Shown here: positions 12,250 through 25,338 of the stretch, piece after piece
Position numbering within the stretch: position 1 is the stretch's first letter
Layout: each line of letters starts with the position of its first letter
Assembly: GCA_963691815.1 (NCBI GenBank)
Contig: OY829661.1
Coordinates: 17,236,849-17,300,848 of the forward strand
Origin: Echiichthys vipera
Lineage: Eukaryota > Chordata > Actinopteri > Perciformes > Trachinidae
Direction of reading: 5' to 3'
Length of the DNA stretch: 64,000 nt
Notes under the pieces: generated by a model
The model's database searches: none
Seen by the model: the letters and a program-made list of their open reading frames with translations, nothing else
What the model was told of the DNA's origin: nothing
Made by a program: the position numbers and the translations under genes

Positions 12250-13138
12250 TTTCCAGGGACATCATTCATACCTGTCAAGTGTCCCATTTTCAAATGTGAT
12301 TTCAATAGAATTGTTCTATTGTTTCCTTTCCGTGTGGTATTTATTTGTTTTAGTAGGCTTACTAAATATTACTGCTGTATTTATGGATTAATAATTATGA
12401 AAATGCTTTAAATTTAAACACATTAATGCAGAAGGTTGTTTTTGTTCTTGTTTATCATTCCAAATGATTGCAGGTTAGAGATAAAGTGCATCTGTTACTC
12501 TTGTACTGAGTGATGTTGCATGGGTTGCTGTCGTATTTATGACATTAACAGTTGGCTTTTTCACCGGTTCCATGAAGAGAAGAACACACCACTGTAAACA
12601 CTGTTATTGCCACTTGTGTTGATGCCTCACATTGAGATGTTCTCTGCCTCCTGAGCCTTGGACTTACCTCCACTGTTAACCTGAGCAGCGGCCCCAGTAG
12701 TAGTTTTACATTTTAACAGCCCATTACAGGTGCACATTAATCCACTTGTGCCTTGGTGTTACTGTACAAATACACAATGTTTTCAAAATAAGCTCAGAAT
12801 GAATATATTTGCAATTCTATTTTACCAACAAAGCAAAAGTTAACAACCTGAACTATTTTTCTTCTGAGGTCTGAACCTGTGTGGCGTCTGCAGTGTGTCT
12901 GTGTCAGGTCTGAAGGTGTGGTCAACTTGTATGTATTGTATTTGTCTCAACGGATGTATGTTCTTCTATTTTGTTTCATTAATGTCAAACAATATTTTTC
13001 ACGTCACCAGATAGCACATCGTGTGCACCTTTTTAATCTGTAATTTATTCGTTAGATCCACATTTTTTGTATTGATTCTCATACTCCTGATGGGTTTGTT
13101 TCTGGTTGATGAACTATGATCATATTTGTTCTGGTGAA

Positions 13139-13144
13139 AATAAA
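13139..13144 (+). terminator. gltp: Candidate gltp polyadenylation signal
   Basis: AATAAA in 'ggtgaaaataaatggtgaaa', giving a 3' UTR of about 0.9 kb. It is followed by a GT-containing stretch. Confidence 0.55.
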
Positions 13145-13849
13145 TGGTGAAACTAAATAAGTGTTACTGGTGAGTTGAATGACTCTTAACTCATAAAAAT
13201 AATTTGCAGTTCATAAATTTTACTCTAGGTGGCGATATTTACTTAGTTTTAATCTTAGTCTCTTTGTCTGTTTTTTTTTTTTCAATTCACATCTGTGTTG
13301 AAGCTACTGCATGGGCTATTTAAAATAATGTTCAGTGATTAAAAAAAACCATACAATGCAATGCAGTTAGAGTTCCAGACCTTAAATTACTTTGAACATT
13401 AGTTGTGATTTATGTTTAGAGTTTTCCAAGAGCAGTTTTGTGCATTTTTGAAAAGCTCTTCTGGTGAACCATAATTTAATTTGCTCCCAGCAAAAAACTA
13501 TTTCTGAGGCTGATTGCTGAAAGAAATGTTAACGCAGAGGATTTTGAACACTCATTTATGAAACATCAGAAAACCCCCTCTCTTCTTCATGTCTCCTAAT
13601 CCCCCGGATCAAGCTACCTTTTCTGCCCAATCTCACATATCTGAAGTGTGTCCCAGAGGTCGGCCTGGCTCTGGTTCCTCTAATCGTCTCTGAGCGAGAG
13701 CGAGAGGAGCATGTCTGCAATCCTGTAGGTTTATTAGCAGAGCGGCCTGGCCTGTCCTGACTGATAGATAGGATGAAAAGCTCCAAGGGAAGCCAGGACA
13801 CAATAGGCTAAAGACAGGAAATCATTTACAACAATGCCTCAATGACAAA

Positions 13850-14560
13850 GCCACTGACCTTTAACTCTGAAATATTTGTTATCTGCAATGAGGTCATCAA
13901 TTGAATAGTGCAATTTTATCCCCAGCAGTGCATCTAATGCCATTATTCATGCCATCTAGCTTATTTGTTTTGTAATGGACTACTTAAAATGGGTGTGCTA
14001 TTTATGCCTACAGTCGCCTAAACCACATTAGTGCTATAGCATCCAATTTAGGAGGACAAATGAAGCAAAATAAGAGGTGCAGGCACGCCGCCATCAAAGA
14101 TTAGCAATTCAATAATGGGTATGGGCAAGCCCATTTCTACATAATGTGACCACTAATATTCTGGTGGATTTATCATCAAGAAAGCCTGTATTTTTAATGC
14201 ACAAATGTAATCTAACATTTTCATTTACATGTATCTTTTGAAGTATTCAATGGCTTCTGCCTCAAGTGTCAGCCCTCCATCTAGTAATTGACATAACAAT
14301 ATGAGCACTGAGATAACACAATTTGCACTTTCAACTCATTTATAAAGGAAGCGGTCCAATATCTTTCAGCTGAGGATTGATTTACATCACAATATAAACC
14401 TGAGATCCTCCAGTGAAAAGAGAGATCTGAATATAATGAGATCTATGGCTGGAAAAATAGACTTGCCAGGTGGTTAAGCCTTAAATCCCTTTGTAATAAA
14501 ACCAGAAAAAAGCATCATCTTTCCACAACAAGTTTATCATTCATGAATATAATAAAACCT
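13850..14560. other. Candidate conserved noncoding block
   Basis: Unique-looking, AT-rich sequence without microsatellites or open frames, with many ATTA/TAAT homeodomain-type cores (for example 'gattagcaattcaataatgg' and 'ccactaatattctgg'). Its texture resembles long conserved noncoding elements near developmental genes. This is only an impression from composition and needs an alignment. Confidence 0.22.
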
Positions 14561-15209
14561 TCTTCTCAGCTGCATGTCTGGCAGATAACTAATAATAACA
14601 CAAAATATGTGCCGCGTTTGGAAAATTTCATTTACTTGACAATCCTTATTAAGAAGAGGCAAAAAAGGGTTGAGGGATAAGGGTCATACATTGCAAAATG
14701 TAATTACTTCAACATACTTCATGGAGATCGCTCACATGTTCATATATAATAATTGCACTTTATAATTATAGAGACAGTGTGCCATATAACTAAACAGGCT
14801 GACATAAATAAATACTATTACAGAACCAGTGCAGACACACAAAGAACTACTCAGTCATACACCTCACACCACCAGAGATAATATAGCCCTACAAAGAAGA
14901 TATTGTAAATGATTCAGGTGGCCTGTTCTCCGTCATGGCACTCATATATACCCAGGTGTTGTGTCACAGTGTCAAAACCTTCCAAAGATGATTTCATTCA
15001 AGAAAAATGTCCAAACAACCTCTTAAAATTGAAAAAGAAAATGTCAACAAACGTACCACAAAAGGGCGCATCTCACTTGGCCTGCACTGCCACAGTGTTG
15101 ATTTGGATATGCAACAGTCCAAATCAAATCAATCAAGATGTCACATAACTTTCTCTGCGGCTGCATAACCAAAAAAATACACATTTGTATACAAATGATC
15201 AAAATGACA

Positions 15210-15226
15210 CCCCCCCCCCCCCCCCC
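15210..15226. repeat. 17-nt poly(C) run
   Basis: Uninterrupted C run between 'aaaatgaca' and 'aaactgggg', in the presumed 3' UTR side of fam222a. On the fam222a strand it is a G run. Confidence 0.95.
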
Positions 15227-15787
15227 AAACTGGGGCACTGTGCATGAACACAGGGGTCACTGAATAGTGGGACAAAGACAATCCATATCAAAGCAGCAGA
15301 CAACCAAAAGTTCAGTTAATGATTGAGGAATGTTGAAATAAGTAGCCATTTTATGTAAAAATATACAATATATTCACAAAAACAGTTACCAGCGATTCAA
15401 GTAAATGTTCTCAGATGGGTAGGACTACCAATGATTATTTCAGTTCAGCAAGTTTCCATTTTTGTAAAGGCCTACGGAGGAATCACCTGCAAAATATACA
15501 GTTTGTGTTCAAATGAATCAGATGAATGATTGCTCAGCATCAATATCAAATGAGGAACAGCAGGCATGGTCATTTAAGATATAAAAATAAAACCATGAGA
15601 GTCCATAAGACAAACCTGTATATTAAGTTGTGATTATCATTTACCTTTTTCAGGCTCAAAACACAAAGCCTTCTACAAATACAGTACATGCACAAACTAT
15701 AAAAAAGGCATGTCTCATTCTCACACTTCCATTGTCTATAAAACGTCTGTCACTTCTGCGTCCTTTTGTGTGGCGCCACACCGTGTC

Positions 15788-18700
15788 TTATCTGTAGACG
15801 GGGAGCTGGATGTGGGCTTGCTGGTGGTGCTCCAGTAGCTGAGGCATCGCCATGGCTTCGTACCCACGGCCCAGCATGCACTCTTTGATGCAGGGAGGTT
15901 GGATCTCACTGATGAGGCACTCCAGAGACTGCAGGCTGCTGCTAAGTACTGCAGCGTGGCACAAGCTAGAACTAGGCAGCCCACAACAGAGGTTTTGGTC
16001 TGCGCTGTAGACCTGGGTGTGAGGAGGAAGAGGAGGGTGGAGCTGTGGCTGGATTCTCTGCAGGGGGTTGTTGTGGTGGTGGTGCTGCTGATGGCGGTTT
16101 GGGTGGAGATGGGGATGGGGATGGGAGAGCCACATGTCTCTAGGCCTGGCTGCACATGTTCCCGTTGCTAGCACCTGAGAAGTATAACAGTCACTATCAG
16201 GGGTAGCCACAACATTGTCCCAGTGAGGAGCAAAGTACTGTCCCTGCATGGCGGCGCAGTTCAGAGAGGAGCTGCTGACTTGCTCATGCGGCCTATACGA
16301 TAGCTGCGAGGAGTACGGCAAATGGTTGCAGGTTTCAGGAGACTGGCCAACCCCGGGCTCTGCGGCTCTGTGCCTCTGAGCACTGTTACTCATGCTGTAC
16401 ATCCTCACTGCTCCCTGCTGATAGGGATGCTGCTGCTGCTGCTGCTGCTGCTGTTGAATTTGATGTTTATGTTGCCACACAGTGTAGTCTCCTTTCTCTA
16501 AGTACCCAGCTTTGGCTATGTCTGCGCTTTGTGTAGGCAGCACTGCCCCTGTAAATGCGAGACTGCTCTGGGGCGGCACTCCCAGGACAAAGTCTGAGTC
16601 TGAATGAGCCACTGCAGCCACAGCCTGCAGAGAGGGGCTGGCTCGAGCTTCTCCCCCCAGCTGCAGGGCCTGGCTGTGGGGAACTCTGCTCATCTGCCTC
16701 ATCAGGCTTTGAACCTCCGCCAGCTCAGACTGGGGGGCCAGGCTCTGATCTCCAGAGGCCATCCCTGCTCTAGAACAAAGTGTCTCAATGGGAACATCAT
16801 GGGGCTTACATGAGCTTATATGATAGGCTTTATGCCCGTGTCTGACTGCATAGCCATTATTCAGAGGATTATTATACGGTGCCACAGAAGTCTGGGTGTT
16901 TGCATGTTTAGTCCTCCTGCCCTCAGAGTTTTTCACAACACCTTTGACTACCACAGAGGCTTTGATGACAGCCAACAAACCTTGGTAGCCTCCTGAGTAC
17001 GGGTGTGAGTAGGGGCCACAACGTTGGCCTGTGGTGTCTAAGCCGTTTACTGTTTTGTTAAGCTGTTTATGTTGTGGCACCCGGATTTCAGATTGAAATA
17101 TTTTGATGGACAGTGGGCTGTTGGCCGTCCTCTGGGCAAAAGCGTCCAACTCTGCAGGAGAAGGATACCGAGAAATCATGGAGGCTGGCTCACCTGGGAA
17201 CAAAGGAGACAGGAACAAGTGATTAGTCTACAAGCAGCCCAGAGAAAGCTTGTGTTCTGTTGTTTTTTGCTTTCAATCTCAAACCTGTTTTAGGGAATAA
17301 TGGCAGGCATCAACATGTTGTTTAAACTCATTTTACGGAGGGAAACCCCTCCAGCCATGTTTGAGCAGTGCTTAATGAAATCACTTCAAACTTATTTCAG
17401 CCCAAAATGAGTTTGCCCTGGGAAATCAAAAGACGGGAAATGGCAACAGGAGAGGGAGGAGGACCCTAATTTAACTGAAATGGCTCCAATGACATTTATT
17501 TGATGACATTTAGCTGTTAAACCACAGCAGGAGAAGCCCAAGAGGAGGGTGATTGTAGCTAAATGCTAATGCTAAAATTCTTCCTAGCTGATACACACCC
17601 CATTTTTGGTTGTTTCTCAATAACTCTGTAATCATTTGAGCAATCGCCATTTTGTGAACAGTTTGGTTCCACTTGATGCTTTTATAACCCTGAACCAATT
17701 CTACTGTAAAAGCTTGGAGCCTAAACTGTGAAGGGAAAAGTTGATGCAGATGGAAAAGGAGCAATCACCGAGAGCACCGCTGATTGAATTGTGTGCGGGG
17801 AAAGCTGACGGGACAAACTAAGATTGGATTTAAACACTATTATTCTGGCAATTTCATGGCTGCTTAACTCCTAGCGACAAAGGAAAGGTGGAGAAGGTGG
17901 CCCATTTAAAAACAATAAATCACCTGGTAGAAATTACCGCCACCTTTCAGTGTGACACTTTTATGGAATTCCTGACATAAAAAGAAAAAGGTGCTGAAAT
18001 TATCCCGGATCGGCGGAAATCACAGCAGGCAAAAGAACAAGGCGGTAATCTGCAATAAAAAGGGCGAAAAATAAAAACAAAACACTTAATTTCATTTTCA
18101 ATAACAAAACCAATTCCAGCCATGCGGGGGAGAGCTCACTTGTTCCCATTTGAAATTGATTTGGGAGTTCATTTCATTTTCAGGCCTACAGTGAGCTTCC
18201 CGACTGTGAAAATGATTCAATCTAAAAGATCCATCTCATGAAAGAAATAAATTGGGTGTTTAAAATGGAGGAAAGAGGTAAGGTGGAGTGTTCAATCCAT
18301 CCAGCAATCCATCCAGCAATCTCCCAGCGGAGATGAAGGAATGGCACCATAGTGTGCCAGGAGCATGAATTCTACAGAGAAATACAACAAAGCAAAACAC
18401 TGTTTATTATGTATCACAGTGTAGCTCAGCTATATAAAACCATGTCATCTAGTATGTTGGCGAGGTGTTCAAACTGTATACATTATCAAGATGTGAGAAC
18501 AGGGAAAATACAGCTGCACTAACGATTTCTGGCCTTTGGCTAAAAGCTGAATATTCATTACCATAAATTATATGCAGAAGAGGTTCATATCCACCTGAAA
18601 ATAGCTTAGATGATGAGAATTGATCTCATGTTTAGTATAATAAATCCGTCACCTATTCTATTTTCTGCCTGGAATAATATTGCTAAATTATCAAAGGCGG

Positions 18701-21700
18701 ATAATTTAGCAAAACAAGCATTTTACGTCGTTCTCTTGTTCAGTAAAACGTCGGTGTCAAGCTCTGCACGCTGCGATCGGCTCGCTGTTCCACAAACACT
18801 TCAAACACTTTGAATGGTAACACGTCTTCACAGGGTGTCTGATATTGTTAGTCCGGAGATTACAAACCTGTCAGAGCCATGGAGACACAACACAGCTGCA
18901 CTTCCCACTGAGGCCGCCTTAATGTGGCACTATGGAAACCTCATTAGCAAATAGGCCTTCCCCACTCTGCATTCACGTATTTATCATCTGAGGACCACTG
19001 CTGTTTGACGTGTGCATTAAATCATATCATTCGGATCATTTGAGCTGATTTTGGCAGAAGCAGACATAGTGAGATCAGAGAAATCATGACCAATGTTAAA
19101 GATGCTCTAAATTACAACCAGAGGTAACTGTTTCAATCTTAAGGACTTTAAGACCAATCATTGGTGTTAAATTGCCATAAACTGAGCACAACATGTTTAG
19201 CATCCAGTTGTGGCTTTCCCAAAGCGCGTGATAGGAGTAATATAAGTACTGTATGTCTTGAAGCAAGACTTCACAATACTCGCTGTGTGTTTAAAAACTG
19301 TGGTTCAATAATTACAATCTGGCACTACGCCAAAAAGGCACAAACCTACTGTGTAGGGGCTGATGTCTCACCCTAACTCCCAACATGAGGGCACATGCAT
19401 ACTTGCGAAAGTGATAATTAACGACGTGCATTAAGTAGTGCTTCTATAGTTATCTGGATAAGAGGTAATTTGCACCTTCAAAGGGAGGGTATTTTTAAAA
19501 CATGTGCATCAGTCACTCCCAGCTCATTTTGGCCTTTATCCTGAAAATAACCACACAAATAAGTAAAAATGTACGAATCAAGCCAGAACCCCAAGCTTCT
19601 TACTTATTATAAGGCTGTGATACTTATATTCAGTCAGCTATTTCGCTCTTTTAAATTCCAGGCATTTGAAACTACAGCACAGAAATGTATCTGCCAGTAA
19701 ATTAGTAAATATTTTTTTGGAACAACATGGTTCCTTTAATCATTGATATTAAAGTAGGTCTGCATTAATGAGTTTTTAGTATGTAATAATTAGCACATAG
19801 GCCAGAAGAAATGTTTTGCATATACTATAGACAAAACAGGTCACATTTTGTGAGTTAAAGGGCCTATACTATGCTCATTTTCAGCTTCATTTTTGTATTT
19901 TGGGTGTTTGCCTGGAGATGTTTAGATGTTTTAATATTCAAAAGACACATTATTTTTCCTATAGTATTTGTTTAAATTTACCTTTATTCCCTCTCAGTCT
20001 GAAATGCTCCGTTTTAGCGCCTGTCTCTTTACGCCCCTCTCCCAAATGAGCCCAGTTTGCTCTGATTGGTCGGCGTTTCCGGTCATCCGCATCTGCACTC
20101 TCTGCATCTCTGCATATCATTACAGCCGGGGAACGACTTTAACTGCACTGTGGCGGCACTTTCTACATATACATAGTATAGTTGTGACATCACAACCATA
20201 CATAAGTCCTGACAACTGACAACGAAAGACACAGTTTCTGAATATGAGCTGTGTGAATTTCTCTGAGGTTTTGATTCTCTCACAGTATTTTTTACAGCTC
20301 CTCAACCTGCTTTAGAATCAGAAAAGTCATGGAAATCTCACGTTTTTACAACAGTTTTTCCTTAGATTGTCAACTATATTTACCTTTGTGAAATGGTTTC
20401 CAAGGTTTCTTTATTAAGAGGCACTGCAGTCACACAACAGAATTCAGTGGTGTAAAACAAAGATATGAAAATGAAAACAAAGATGAGGCTGTTCACATGA
20501 CAACGGGGAATGGCAGCTCTGTGTTGTTAGGTAAGGAGCAGCGCAGAAATAATTAGCAGCCTGACCTTAAGCACTTAATCACCCTGAACCTGCAGACTGC
20601 ACACTGTTTCACTCTTCAGCCCTGACAGAACACAGGCACAGAGGCAGCAGAAAAACGGCACAGAAAATAACACTAGCCACTTTTCCAGAGCAACCTTACC
20701 CCTGGGAGCATCATGCAGTGCTTACAAATTCAAATGATTTGACCCTTAACATTTTCCATCCACTTGCTGTTTGATTGAAGTAGGTTACGTAGGACTGAAA
20801 AGCTTGTCACTGATGTGTGAGCCATCTACAGCCCTCTATGGGTAGATTTAATGGTCCCACAAGTCAGGCTTAAATGTTTTCTCGGTTGGAAGTGGCTCCA
20901 CATATTAAACATGCTGCTCAACTGTTGCGGCACCATGCTGAGTGAACTGGAACACTTTCACAGGAAACACCTAATCCTGATTTCCTCTTTCCATGCAGGG
21001 GGACATGCACAGTTGGGGGTGGGGCGGGAAGGAGGGGCAATTATAAACTCTCAATTACCACAAGGCTTAATATATTATATTTGTGTGTTTGTGACTTAAA
21101 GAAAAGACATTTTTATAAATATTAGCATGAAAATATTCTGGAGGGATAAAAACATTGGGAACTTACTGGATCTAAATATATGGTATTTCATAACCCCGAT
21201 TACACCCCCATACAATCCCACTCAATGCTTTCTGCCACTTTAAACTGGCTAATCCTTTTCCCGTGGTCACATTGAAGCCATTTCCCCCAAGATTAGAGCA
21301 GAGACCTCATTGTTTCAGAGCAGTTTCAGTTAATCACTAATTTATGAGCACAACAAGCCCCAGAGGCAGGGCTGAAAACAGCAGTTGGACATGCTCATTG
21401 CATTTCCAAAACCACGGCTTCCAACTAATACATACCCAGAGGGCCCACATAGGAAAACCATTAGAATGACCACTAAATATGTGAGATAAAACAAAAAAGA
21501 AAATCTTAAATTATCCCTTGTTAGTATCCATACATGTTGGTTGAACTGCCAGGCAAAAATTGGACAGGTCTTTGATGTTATGCCGAAGACTTATCGTGAA
21601 ACACTTCAGTGAGATGACATGTTTACCAGCATCTAATCCTCAGCAGGAACATTGCACTGAGAAATGGCAGTTAATTACAGAACAGTGCTTCTCAGCAGGC

Positions 21701-24700
21701 ATAAATACTTGTTTACCACATCCTGATATTTTATATTCTCTGGCCTACCTTAATAAACAGGGACTGAGCAAAGCCCATTAAAACCTATGTCTCTATTACC
21801 ATGGCAACACCCTCTATGCACCCAGTTGGCCCAATAAGCCCAGTCATTAGAACCGTGTAATTAATTGGCCCTGACTTCATTCATCTCTTTGAGACGAGCT
21901 TCTGAAATTGACTGTCTGCTGATTAGACAGTGCAGTAACATCAAAACTAACAGCTGCTATGTCCTCCCTCTCAATTCAGGTCACAAACTTAAAATAAAAT
22001 GTATATGCAATATATATGGGATATTGTTATTGAGATGGATGATTTCAGTAAATTCCCATCTTTTAATCGCATGGACTTGAATGGACATAAAACTCTCCTA
22101 AACAAAAGATGAACTGTTTGAAAATATCTTTATTTGATGAAAAAGTAGAAGACTGTGTGCATAAAAATGTCAGGTGAGAAGTTATCTACAACTCCCAAAG
22201 TGTATTTTGATGAGAAACATCCAAAGCTAAAAGCGGGCTAAAATTCTGTTAACGTGCAACACTAATAGTGGGAGGAAGCCAAAGTTTCTGGGTCAGTTTT
22301 AGATCAACTCTGCAACTATAACACTGTGTTTTGTTTGTGAATGAATTTACCATTTGCAAATCTAAATGCGTCATAAAACCAAAACAATGGGCTTTAAGAA
22401 GCTTAAAAAGCTCAGAGTTCCATACTTGGGTTTGTCACTGAATGGCCCCTTACACATCACTCATTAGATGTTGATATGAAAAAATATTGATTAATACAGG
22501 AATCAGGAGCTTTTCTAATGTCAACAGACTCATATAAAGAAAGATGTATTCATATTTATCTCCCATGGGGTTAAAAGAAGGTTGCCAGTTAATGCCTCTG
22601 TGAGGTTTACTCAACCTAGCAGCCCTGAGGACCATTAGATATAGATAGGAAAAGGTGGACACAGGACATGCTGACACCAGAACACATGCTCTTGAATCTC
22701 ATTCATACTAACCTCTCTATTCACAAAATTCTTCTGTAAACACACAATAAATAAAAATACAGTCACTCATTCACCCAATTTTCACATGCTTCCATCTTTC
22801 CATGTCAGTGATCTCTACATGAAGGGTGCTCAAAGAACAGAGTGACCTCAGGGTTGAACACTTAGTTATGTGTGCTCCAGGAAGCTCTGGCGAATACTCC
22901 TTTGCACCAGTGTCACTCCTCATTTGTTTCTGTGCCGCTTGGCCCAGCTTGGGCAAACTTTACCCTCTCAAAGCCGACCCGAGCGCAGGCCGGCAGCGTG
23001 GGAAAAAGCCCTTCCAGCCCCTGCTTTTTTTCAAGCGGAGATAGCAGAGAGAAGAACAGCTCTCATTCGCTGTCACATAGTTCCTGACGCTCGATTCTTA
23101 GAAATCTTTCGTTTGTGTGGCTGAGAGCTTTCATGTCCTGTGCGTTCCATTTAGTGATAGCTAAAAATGGAAATGGTTCTCAAAAGCGCAGCATCGACTA
23201 AAGACCGTCCCTATTTAACTCAATCCAACAGCGAGCCATTTAATGAAGAAGCCTGAGCCGCACAGGCTGAGCTCCCATCAGCATTCTATTCCCTGTGGGT
23301 GTGCTTGAAATGTCAGGCTCGAGCTGGAGGGAGCTGCACTATGCACAGTCGCAGTACATAAAACTCAAAAAGGAAGGGAGGGGGGGGGGGGGGGGGGGGG
23401 CAGGTAAACAGGATGAGAAATGCACCCCTGGTTCTGCCTGAGGCAAACAAGGCCCTTCTGTTCAAGCGTTTAGCAGACCAGTGCTCCACTGATTCCCAAT
23501 TTATATTTAATAGCAAAGAAAAAAAAAGACAAAGAGGCATTTATCTGATGCAGTTAGAAACACATTGTTCAAACTATCCATGCGTTTTGTCAATTGGCCG
23601 TATGGACGTAACTCTTGTGTTAGTCTCGTGCCGACTTTTAAGGTTATTTTCAGTATATGAAGTTTGGTGACCTCAGAAAAAAAAGAATGGTTTTAAGTTG
23701 TCCTTTCTCATATGTAGCACACAACAGGAGGTTGACTGTGTCATGTGCGTTCTGACTTACGGGAAACACTCTGTTTGGTTTAGGCGAGGGGTGGCAGGAC
23801 ATGACGTGTAGTACACCACAGTCACGTAGGCGGTTTGTATTGGTCAACACTTTCATTTGGGTCTTCATGTAAATTACCCTTCTTCTTCCAGTGCATGTGT
23901 GAGAGGGGCTTATGTAATGCATACTCAATGGGAGATTAGATTTCATGATGAATGAACAAAGATATTCTGTATAAAATGCAAATTAAAGAAAACATTTACT
24001 GGCAACAGGATCAGTCAGATAAGATAATCCGGAGCCCATAGCCTAAGATAACATTAGATAGTCAAATTATGGTGATTCTGTCTGAGAAAAGTCAGAATGT
24101 ACAAAATGTTACTAGTCAGTATATGCATGCACTTGCTTTCCATGAGCCCACAGTCTGAGTCGTACTGTTTCACTTCATTTACGATCCCGGTTAGCTTCTG
24201 CAGTGCAGTAGCTGTTCTTCCATGACTCCAAATAAAACTCAAAATATATGACAGCATAAGCATGAAATAATAACACACTGCAACACCTATACTAAACACA
24301 AGAATCTTTAAAGGGCCAAATAATTCAAGATATTCCATGGCTAAGTACGTCCATAAGGCTGCAATACACACAGCAGGACCATTAAACTGTAAGTAGTTAT
24401 AGATCTTCAATATAGCTTCAAACCAGAGGCAGCACATAAGTATAAAGGCATCAGCAAATTTTTAAAGCAATCGGGAAAAGGAAACCACAGCAGAATAACT
24501 TAATTTGTGGCAATGTGATCTCATTATGTGAATCTCGACTGTCCAGGAAGAAAAAGGCAATTTGGACCACTGCACAAATAATATAGATATAGAGTAACCA
24601 TAAAGAAGCTAGTATCGGACCATGAACTCAATTGGCAAACAAGTCACATTCAATCAATTAACTGAACGCAATCTAATCACAAATGTCAGTCCAGGTTAGG

Positions 24701-25338
24701 TTGAGACACCCACTCAACCTTTCAGTGACTGCGGTATAATCACTCACGATGAAGGTCAAACAACACAGACAGGGAGCACTTTCTGCACAAAATGTGAACA
24801 TCATTAGTGATCCTGTATGTGAGTTGATTAACTCTGTTATTTTAGAGTCCACTTTGACCTGCATGCATATGCACTGCAGGCGCACACTGATTAGTAACCC
24901 AATTAACAGGCATCATCATCATCAGGAGACCCATTATTTTAAATTCTTGATGCTTTGAGAGGAGCTGAAATCTCAGCGCATCACTAAAACCATGCATGAG
25001 CTTTAGGTGCACTTGGAGGCGACGAGGTCAAGCTGAACATGATTGATTAAAAAAGTAACTCAGGAACATGACAGAGATTTTACTTGTTATACCAGTCATT
25101 TCTATGTTAGTTACAAACTGAATAAATTGTGTGTTTGTGGTATCCGTATAGTATTTTCTGTTTGTCCTTTCTGGCAAAAATGTCTTTATATGCGTGATGC
25201 AAACTCACCTTTGTGGGTGCGTGGCTGCAGTGGTGGCACTGAGAGCAGTAATGGCGGTGGTGGAACATCAAGGCTTTTGGGTGCGCAGGCCAGACTCTGC
25301 GATGAGATATCCTGTCGTCTCTGGATACAGGCTAGCAT
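15788..25338 (-). CDS. fam222a: fam222a, FAM222A-like protein (2 coding exons, 511 aa)
   Basis: Coding exon 1 is 25338-25209 (MLACIQRRQDISSQSLACAP onward; human FAM222A also starts MLAC and has the SLACPSKSL-type block), with donor AAAG|GTGAGT. Exon 2 is 17193-15788, with acceptor TTCCCAG|GTGAGCC. A G plus GT makes Gly44 across the junction and the frame runs to a stop at 15788-15790, giving 511 aa against about 450 in human. Conserved blocks are RYPSPAELDAF, NSPLSIKIF, RVPQHKQLNKTVNGLDTTGQ and GGYQGLLAVIK near the N terminus, SLQSLECLISEIQPPCIKE and the terminal HIQLPVYR. The middle is low complexity: nine glutamines at about 16430-16455 and a His-rich run (PHPHLHPNRHQQHHHHNN). FAM222A is poorly characterised (a brain protein, linked to amyloid plaques in human studies). 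The C-terminal block distinguishes it from FAM222B. Confidence 0.9.
16429..16455 (-). repeat. fam222a: CAG/CTG triplet tract coding poly-Gln in fam222a
   Basis: On the coding strand about nine CAG/CAA codons give nine glutamines followed by HPYQQ. Such tracts vary in length and explain part of the extra length against human FAM222A. Confidence 0.85.
19857..20290 (+). repeat. Dispersed repeat, copy B
   Basis: Starts 'aaagggcctatactatgctc', continues 'attttgggtgtttgcctgga', 'gaaatgctccgttttagcgc' and 'ctctgattggtcggcgtttc'. It shares its first part with the reversed copy A at 10021-10187. Abundant, non-coding fish repeat; its far end here is uncertain. Confidence 0.6.
23380..23400. repeat. 21-nt poly(G) run
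   Basis: An unbroken G run after 'aggaagggag'. Long G runs can fold into quadruplexes and are prone to length change and sequencing error, so the exact length is unreliable. Confidence 0.95.

Larger units (their letters stand above)
12250..15787. other. gltp 3' UTR and gltp-fam222a intergenic / fam222a 3' UTR region
   Basis: No coding exon seen. The gltp 3' UTR probably ends just after AATAAA at 13139-13144. Since fam222a converges from the other side, part of the right half should be its 3' UTR, but I found no convincing polyadenylation signal for it. A 17-nt C run lies at 15210-15226. The stretch 13,850-14,560 has few repeats and looks like candidate conserved noncoding DNA. Human TRPV4, which sits between GLTP and FAM222A, is absent. 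Confidence 0.5.
17194..25208. other. Large fam222a intron (8.0 kb)
   Basis: No recognisable gene. It contains copy B of a dispersed repeat (about 19857-20290), a 21-nt G run (23380-23400) and long unique AT-rich stretches (for example 17,400-18,260 and 20,500-22,100) that resemble conserved noncoding DNA. A 127-codon open frame on the - strand (24054-24437) would encode a hydrophobic peptide, but I have no evidence that it is used. Confidence 0.5.

Noticed and set aside
15736..16171. Open frames on both strands overlapping the fam222a last exon
   Set aside because: They are shadows of the real 476-codon frame in other phases.
23380..23400. G run as part of a functional quadruplex promoter
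   Set aside because: It is a single homopolymer run without the spaced G-tract pattern and lies within an intron, far from any start site.
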